From Polytrichum commune (lineage: Eukaryota > Streptophyta > Polytrichopsida > Polytrichales > Polytrichaceae), in the NCBI GenBank assembly GCA_950295325.1, contig OX485804.1:37744429-37808428 (forward strand): a stretch of DNA of 64,000 bases, written 5' to 3'. Below, piece by piece: positions 56,820 to 64,000 of the stretch. Both the position numbers and the translations under genes were made by a program. Each line of letters begins with the position of its first letter. Position 1 is the first letter of the stretch. A model generated the notes under the pieces. The model was given only the letters and a program-made list of their open reading frames with translations, was not told where the DNA came from and searched no databases.

Positions 56820-58640
56820 AGACTCATGAGAGTAGCAAGCTCACCCCTAAAGTTCACATTTACTTCTCGAAAAATATTGACAATGTGTGTAAACAAGGTT
56901 TGCACAATGCACTTTTGAATTGGAAACCAAATTAGGTGCCCTTTAAAAATGAATAATATAAATAAACATATTTGCCTAATTTTTCATAAATGTTTCTACG
57001 GACTGCCTAAGCCCGTAAATTACACAAATTACAAACAAACACCAGAAAAAAAAACACAAATTACAAACACTCTAACAACACCTAACTAATTAGGAGCCGC
57101 GATCCTCTGCAACTACTGCAAAATTTGTGTGGTTGCATGTGGCAAGGTGGGAAGTATTCAGCCAAGAAGTGTTGGCCAAGCAACTCACAGTAGATGATCA
57201 GATCTTGTAATAGGCAGCCACTAGCCACCTCACAGATAGCCTGCAACATTTGTGTAATTGAGGATGACATTCTGTCGAAAGTGATCAATGCGAAGTGTTG
57301 ACATGAACTCCTCAATTGAGGATTTTGCCGCCCACCACATGCCATGAGCAGTGGTCAGTGAGGAATCACTCTGAATCGAAGCTGATGAATCATTTGATGC
57401 ACTGTCATGCACATAATAAATGTTGAATTTTTTTGACAGTACAGGTTATGCAGGTGTGCATGTGCTGCTTGTTATTACAACACGTGAAAAATGAACTGGG
57501 GCTTCTAAGCATTGCTCCTTTGTTGCAGAACAAATGACATCTGTCTGTCCCGACAATTTTCATTTCTTGGGAGGATTAGTACCAGGGTTGTATACCGAGT
57601 TGCCAGGGTCGCTCTCCATGGCCATATTTCCTGTATCTCAAAGCGGACTAACTCACTCTAATGAGTGCGTACAATATGGTACTTAATCTAAGAAATCTAT
57701 CACAGTTGCAGGAGTTTGCGCCCTCGCTCAAATGACTAGAACAAAGTATGCTAACTTAATATACCTCAAAGTCCACCAAGTAATCCTATCAACAGCAGGT
57801 TTCCAACAAGCGACCTATTAGCGTACAAAAATGATGCTGCAGAATCTTGCACTCTCAAATGAATCCTTGATGATCAACTGACGATGGGATAAAAGAACAG
57901 TAACTCAAATCAAAGAAAGATTTGTCAACAGTTTCTGGGCAACTTGTAATACTGCATCACATAAAAATTAATTAAAAGTTGCTTGAACGTCTATTGCTAC
58001 TTAATTCACTGTTCAACCTGCCCGGTAACGATGCGAATCGGTCTCGGAATAAGAGGGTAACTTGTAATCCAACCGACCACTATCGACCTCCTTTTAATCC
58101 ACTATCCACAATCTCCTCTTCTTCCTCAAATTTCACCAACTCCTCCTTCACAACAGTTTGTTTGCAATGACGAACCACGCTACCCTAATTTCAATATCAA
58201 CAAACTCAACTGGCTAAGGACTTAGATTCCATCGATTGCTCAGCACACTCTGCGGATATTGGTTCAATATCACAATGCGCTTTGGATATCTTTGCAAACA
58301 CAAATGGTGGATGTTATAGGCCGGTCGAGCTCTCTCATCATATATGCATGTTCCATCACCTTCGTTGTTTACGCGTGAGCAGATGTGTCTGCAGATTCAG
58401 TTGTCTGCAAGGGGAGGTGAAGGCCAACTTCCTTTAGACATGCTGATGAGTGACCTGGTCCACGTCACCTTGAGTGTGAGCCACTCTTAACAAATTGCTG
58501 CCAGCATGATTCTGAGTCTGTACAAGGTATGTATGTGTCTTGATCGACCGATGCAATCTCTGGATGTCGGCCGACTCTCCATAATCCGAATTCTAGGTGT
58601 GTATAGGGCAAAAGCTAGACGCATGCTCATGATCTCATCC
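56820..58640. repeat. Segmental duplication, copy 1
   Basis: Blocks in the same order and orientation as 60070-62150. Examples: TTGGAAACCAAATTAG (56916 / 60196), TTGAGGATGACAT (57258 / 60784), the run GATGCGAATCGGTCTCGGA (58030 / 61572), AACAGTAACTCAAA (57897 / 61453), and GGATGTTATAGGCCGGTCGA / AGATGTTGTAGGCCGATCGA (58307 / 61842). Divergence with indels is substantial and no conserved reading frame is evident. Confidence 0.6.
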
Positions 58641-60069
58641 ACAAAACCTACGTGTTTTCCAAATCTGTGTTTATTGTGAGAGGGGGATGCAACCCTCGTC
58701 TGAACGCCTTCCCACCCTCCAAAATCAGGTGACCCAAGACTTCAGAGGGTTGTCAATCAGAAGATTTATGATAAAAAACAAAAAAAAATGTACATTTTAG
58801 GTGGATGAGAATGCAACATTGGCCCCCAGAAACTTTGAAGGCTGATCGCTTATTGAGAAAAATCATTCTACAATGTAGATCGATGGACATGCTCTAATTC
58901 CTGACGCATGCCCTTCATGAGTCGAATTTTTTGCCAGCAGCCTTGTATCGATCAAATAAGTTGGCATGAAACGTGGGTAATTAAATATTCAAGTCGGTAC
59001 AGATCGAGCATTAAGCGAAGGTTTTGCATTTAAATTGCCTCACATCCACGTAGTAAATCAGCGCGTATGCGGACAGGTATAGCTACCCTTGAAAAAGAGA
59101 GTCAAAGGGCACAATCACCAACACGAAGAGGAAAAATGTCCTCAGCAATCACTTTGGCTACCGAACTCTTGGTTGGGGAGCCGTTTTTGGGTTGTCTGCG
59201 ACTGGCTACTGAATTTGATCCTTGTTGCGACACTTAGATGACGGGTGGCTTACCAGACTTGTTAGTGTGAGCAACCCCCGAATGCATGGCCGTGAGGAAA
59301 AAAATGGTATCAAATACTAATTTGGTGAGATTTCCTCATAAATAATACAACCATTGGAATTAATATTGCATTGATCTTGATGTGTATGTCTTAGGCTGTG
59401 TATTGAAGTTCCCCAGGCAACTTGGGGTTGTCCATTACGATCCTTCACGAAGTGGGCGCTCATGTGTCGAATTGGTCGTAAACTACAAGTTTGTGAGCAC
59501 TTGCCCATTGACTGACATAGATACATTGTTCGAATTACGAGGAGTTGGGTCACAAAATTTCACTTTATGATGGTCAAGTGGACGACGAGTGCCCCACATA
59601 TGCCTTAAAGAAAACTCGTGGTCCATTTGGCTCGTAAAGAAAATGGTTGCCACAAGTGCAAGATGCAATAATCATTTTGTGATTGGCCTTGTCATGCTTG
59701 CAACGTATGAGGCCAATTGATTACCTATGTTGACAATCGGTTATCACAAGAGGAATGATTAAGGGGAGCAACTATCATTGATTTGCAAATACATCTAGTA
59801 GCGATAAGATCGGTAATTACCACACTGCCAATGCATGATAACGAGTCATTCTCTCATTTTGACCTCAAGTTGTATATAATTTTAGAATGATATATATTGT
59901 AGCAAATTTACAATAAAATTAAGAAACCAAATATCGGTGCTTCATCAGATCCATTCACCAGATTATTAAATTATGTCATTGCAAGCTTCAGGTCATCAAA
60001 ATCTAACCTCAGTACGGTACCTCGTTGTGTCAGAAGTACTTGAAAACTACTTCTCAAGAAGTCGTGGGA
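58641..60069. other. Spacer between the duplicated segments
   Basis: No supported coding region. Overlapping open frames on both strands at 59317-59668 are short and unrecognised. Confidence 0.35.
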
Positions 60070-62150
60070 AATCAGTCAGAGACTGTGAGTAACTTAGCAA
60101 AATCATCCCTAAGGTTGACACTTGTGGCAAAATGTTGAGAAATACAAGATGCATACTGACATATACAAGTCTGCACAATGTACAAGTTCTAAATTGGAAA
60201 CCAAATTAGATACCCTTTCAAAAAAATTAGTTTCCCAAAATACAAAAAGCAAGAAAGAATGTTCCAATCACCGTGGAAATGGTGTAAAACTAAACGTGAG
60301 GAAGATAATCATCTTCCACTCAACCGCTTCCATCTACCTAATAATTCCGGTATGATCCTCCTCGGTGATAATAAATGCCAGAGACTCAAAATGTTCTGTA
60401 CCTAACTACATCCTCATTACAGAACCCAATCAACCTGTTTCTGATGGCAGAAACTAATTGGTGACAATCTAACAACACTTAGCTTGCGGCGGAATGAACC
60501 GGAAACTATTGTCAAGTCCTCCAGCTCATAAAAGGGCCCGTACAATTAGATGTAAGCTTACAGCGCACATCACAAGACAAGCCTGTGATGGGAATTCCAC
60601 TGCTTCAGAAGACATGGTAATATTTAGGAACTGTACTTCAAAGCTTGTGTGGTCGCCGTATGTGGCAAGCTGGAAATAATATTATTTCAGCCAAAGAAAA
60701 CATCAGCCACTAAGCTTAGACTTGTTGAAGAATATTGGATTTTGCACTGCCAGGTGGCCACCAGCTTGCAACATTCGTGTTTGTTGAGGATGACATGTCG
60801 AATGATACTTCGAGGTGCTGACATCTGCACCATTCAGGTCGAAATTGCCCCCCAAATAATATGCCATGAGCGGACGCTCGCAAGGATTGAAGTAAAACCT
60901 CTGAAGCTGATGAATCGCTTTGATATGGCGTTGTTACACAAACAGCGTAACTACTACTTATGTGTAAGGTATTTGGAAATTTGCTTGTCTTCGTCTGCAG
61001 ATTGCTTATAGTTGCATGTGGAAACCTGGGACTTGTAATTCTTGCTCCTTCGCCCCTCCTTCAATACAGAACGAATTACAAAACACTGAAGGTCATCATT
61101 TCTTTTTGGTGGGAGGAGGAGGAGGATTATAGATTGTGCAGCCAGCATCGTAAGCCATGACTTCATTGGCCATTTTCATGTATCTCAAATCGCACTAACT
61201 CACCCTATCAAGTGCCTACACTATTATGGTCAATTTAATAAGAAGCCTTTGATGGTCTATCAAGCTTGTAGAATTCTGTGCACCCACTCAAATGAATAGA
61301 ACAGAATAAAATCCTAATACATTATCTTAAATTCCAGCAACGACTATCAGCGGTATATTGTTTTGATATGTATGTCATACAAAGATTTTGCTGCTAAAAC
61401 TCACACTCTCAAACATTGAATCTTCGATCAACTGACTTATGAATAAAAAAGAACAGTAACTCAAAGAAGGATCTCTCAACAGTTTCTGGACTAATACATG
61501 TACAAATTTGTTGCTGCTGGAATTATAATGTCGAAGATCTGCTACTTCACTGTCCCTCTGACCTGGCCGATAATTTTTACGATGCGAATCGGTCTCGGAC
61601 CCTAAGGGTTGTAATCCTACCTACTACTATCGAGCTCCTTTCCGTTGTTCAGATGTCGTGTACTTCCTCAAATCACACCAACACCTCGTTCACAGCCCTA
61701 ATTTTCACGACGCATCAACTCATGCAACTCACTCACCCCTAAACCCTAATTAGCTCAACACACTCTGCGATTGGAATGGAAGGCAATGGAAGGCCAAAAA
61801 CTGCGCTCAAATCTCATATCTGACATGCAAACACGAATGGAAGATGTTGTAGGCCGATCGAGAGCTCTCACATATATATGTATATAAATAGATTGACCAT
61901 CTCCATCTCCATGTGTGTGCAGATGATCAGTCTGCATATGCTGTCTGCACGCGGCATATGCCGAAGTTGATCCTCAGCATGATGATGAGTAGCCTGGATA
62001 ATTTTCGTCTCTTTCTTAATACGATAAATTGCAGATTCACGATCGGCCGAGATGATGAATCTGAATTAGGTATGCATGTATGATATTGCAGACTTTGCAT
62101 CTGACTGCTGACATCATGTCGGCTGATGTTCGGAAATTGCACCGACAACG
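60070..62150. repeat. Segmental duplication, copy 2
   Basis: Partner of 56820-58640, collinear in the same orientation at about 3.3-3.5 kb distance. Ends with the GATGATGAGTAGCCTGGA / GCTGATGAGTGACCTGG pair (61982 / 58442). No intact gene is supported in either copy; they may be decayed remnants of a duplicated gene or element. Confidence 0.6.
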
Positions 62151-62980
62151 GCACATGCATTTTAATTCCAGGAATTTGTTGGTGAATTTCGTGCTTATCC
62201 TGCCCCGAATGGATCGTCGTAAGTTACAGGAAGGCGGGCATTTTCAAACTGATGTTATATATCAAATGTTAGTTCCGACGTGGAAGCTGCATACGATAGG
62301 ATAATTAGAAAGTTAAGTTGTTTGGCTAAGGGCATGATAAATTAACCGGGCCCTCCGAACCGTTGAAGCGTCTGCAACATCAACAATCACAGTCGGTAGG
62401 AAGTTTCTCACAACATTCAATCGGCTTTCTAGGGTTTTGGAAAGCAAACATAACCAAGCTGTATGCTCATCTCAGCAATATTTGGATAATCATTTCACAT
62501 GTGATTGTCGGACATGGTGGCCTTAGGGATTGACAAGTTGGATTCATGTGATGAGAGGCTGACGCATGCAATTGAGTCGACAAGTACTAACTTGCAAGCC
62601 TTGTTTCGATCATATCACTCGCCATACATGAATCGCGGGTGACAAAAATTCGGTCGGGTCGGTTGGTTGCACGAATTCGACTCACATCCATCCATCCATC
62701 CCCGCCGTATCAGGGCGTGTGCAGACAGACAGCATACACCTGCCTTGAATGCTACCTGCCGACGGTAGTTTCACCCGCCGGCGTGTCCACGTGGAAAGTT
62801 TCAAGTGCCGCGAAACCTCACCGCCACCACCGATTCCGTCACACCACCGAGAGTATAATTGTGGTGGCCTCCTTCGCAGCTGCGTGAGTAATAAGAAATT
62901 GCTCGTGACTCCTAAAGGATGTTCACCGGAATTGAGCAGCAGCTGCCGCAAAGGAGGCCCGGTAGCACTCTTCATGTGAT
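62151..62980. other. Gene-poor stretch, GC content rising to the right
   Basis: No supported coding region. A CATC iteration lies near 62687-62700 and CGCC-rich sequence at 62750-62850, higher in GC than the rest of the window. Confidence 0.35.
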
Positions 62981-63034
62981 GCAATCAATCAATCAATCAA
63001 TCAATCAATCTCTCTCTCTCTCTCTCTCTCTCTC
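62981..63034. repeat. Compound (AATC)n-(TC)n microsatellite
   Basis: CAAT repeats from about 62982 to 63010 run directly into a CT run to about 63034. Confidence 0.9.
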
Positions 63035-63143
63035 GCATAATTTTTCCCCGCTCGCAGGTTGGCCAATGAAGTCGGAAGACGTTAAATACCCCCCCACGAA
63101 CTTATAGGGGGCACCTCTGACAGGTACAAGACTGCCCGCGAAG

Positions 63144-63151
63144 TGACGTCA
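63144..63151. promoter_or_regulatory. bZIP/CRE-type palindrome TGACGTCA
   Basis: A perfect 8-bp palindrome in a GC-richer segment with CATCCACTCCAC iterations (63165-63198). It could belong to a promoter, but no gene is seen within the window downstream. A second TGACGTCA lies inside the SET-gene MITE near 12038. Confidence 0.3.
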
Positions 63152-63396
63152 GCAGTGTCCAGCCGTCCATCCACTCCACTCGACGTTCATCCACTCCACG
63201 TCCGCGTTGAAGGCGTCCTCCAGACCTGCGTAGCTAGGATTTAGTACACGACATTGACATATACTAAGATCCTTTATACATTTATACATACAATGTTATA
63301 TACACAATGTTACAAGTATAGGGTACTGTATATCCAGTTCTGCATCTGTTGTTCTGTATACCCATATCTGTACACCCAGACCCAGTTCTGCATATG

Positions 63397-63710
63397 TACA
63401 TATACAGTACATGCTCTACAGATCTGCGATGGAGTGTTCCTGTATATCTACCTATACAGAACATTCCCTTCAGATTTGCGATGGAGTCGTTATGCATATG
63501 TACCTATACAGAACATACTCTACAGATCTGCAGAATGGACTCGTTCTCAATCTCTACCTATAGATAACATGATTGCAGATCTGTACATGGACTCGTTCTC
63601 AATATCTACCTATAGAGAACATGATCTGCATATCTGTAAATGGACTCGTTCTCAATATCTACCTATACAGAACATGCTCTACAAGTATGCGAATGGAGTG
63701 ATTTTTGGAT
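63397..63710. repeat. 52-54 bp tandem repeat, six copies
   Basis: Copies start at 63397, 63449, 63501, 63555, 63607 and 63660 with TACCTATACAGAACATGCTC-type sequence, followed by ATCTGCGATGGAGT- or ATGGACTCGTTCTCAA-type spacers. More diverged traces reach back to about 63260. Open frames across the array (up to 155 aa on plus) arise from the repetition; the unit length is mostly not a multiple of three. Confidence 0.85.
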
Positions 63711-63822
63711 CTAGGGTTTAAGGGTCTTGGAACGCAGAGCACACATTTCTTTGCATAGTGTGTGATGGTTTAGGGTTTCGTCATTTGTGCTCGCGTTTTC
63801 AGATTTTGAGTTCTTTGCTATC

Positions 63823-64000
63823 CGTTTCCAGTTCTGCTGTTCGAAGTTGTTGGGTACTGCTCAAATTTTCTTCATCGCCTTCACCTTGCAAGGACACATC
63901 CCCTCCCTCGTTTCCAGTTCTGCTGTTCGAAGTAGTTGGGTACTGCTCAAATTTTCTTCATCGCCTTCTACTTGCATCCCCTCCCTCGTTTCCAGTTCTG
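63823..64000. repeat. 78-86 bp tandem repeat running off the window end
   Basis: CGTTTCCAGTTCTGCTGTTC starts at 63823 and 63909, and CGTTTCCAGTTCTG at 63987, cut by the window end. The first two units are nearly identical except for an 8-bp difference (AGGACACA present only in the first). The preceding TTTAGGGTTTCG (about 63769) resembles a plant 5'-UTR, so this may be the start of a gene to the right. Confidence 0.85.

Noticed and set aside
63254-63721. 155-aa plus-strand open frame with repetitive protein
   Set aside because: Produced by the 52-54 bp tandem array; the unit length is not consistently a multiple of three, and several frames are open at once.
1-64000. CRISPR arrays, bacterial operons, rRNA or tRNA genes
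   Set aside because: Tandem repeats here have variable units or no unique spacers, genes are intron-bearing plant types, and no tRNA or rRNA signatures were seen.

Overview
This is land-plant nuclear DNA: AT-rich, with five intron-bearing or single-exon plant-type protein genes and long gene-poor stretches filled with decayed transposable elements, foldback elements, tandem repeats and microsatellites. No bacterial, organellar, rRNA, tRNA or CRISPR signal was seen. The lineage cannot be fixed from the sequence alone. A tandem pair of AWPM-19 (PM19-like) genes together with heavy repeat content would fit a non-seed plant, but that is only an impression.

Layout. 1-9741 has no convincing gene; it holds diverged repeats, two foldback elements (about 4105-4445 and 4558-4915) and a TA-flanked MITE-like element (7591-8347). 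9742-18195 (minus) is a 15-exon gene for a SET-domain protein of the RuBisCO-LSMT/SETD3 type; its introns host two MITEs. 19440-20680 is a broken pogo/Tigger-type transposase, followed by another MITE. 22953-25244 and 27199-29081 (plus) are tandem AWPM-19 membrane-protein genes with identical exon architecture. 31178-32475 (plus) is a four-exon RING-CH zinc-finger protein with a C-terminal membrane anchor. 33760-35046 (minus) is a single-exon secreted glycoside hydrolase family 5 gene, flanked by extra tandem copies of its own 3' end and of its own 5'/signal-peptide region. From 35.6 kb to the end I see no intact gene.

The right half holds a five-copy tandem repeat (36.57-37.29 kb), a decayed coding remnant (40.3-40.9 kb, minus), a large foldback (44.7-46.9 kb), a 150-bp tandem repeat, a nested repeat cluster at 52.47-54.73 kb, a roughly 2-kb segmental duplication (about 56.8-58.6 and 60.1-62.15 kb), and two tandem repeats in the last 600 bp. 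The 52.47-54.73 kb cluster is the most unusual structure. Three copies of one repeat each carry a perfect five-block heat-shock element, and two of them are interrupted by different DNA transposons. The insertions can be dated relative to the repeat because sister copies provide the empty sites.

The five genes do not form a pathway. The AWPM-19 and RING-CH products are membrane proteins, the GH5 enzyme is predicted to be secreted, and the SET protein is a soluble lysine or histidine methyltransferase candidate. Gene models were built by hand from splice signals, reading phase and remembered family conservation; no search was run.
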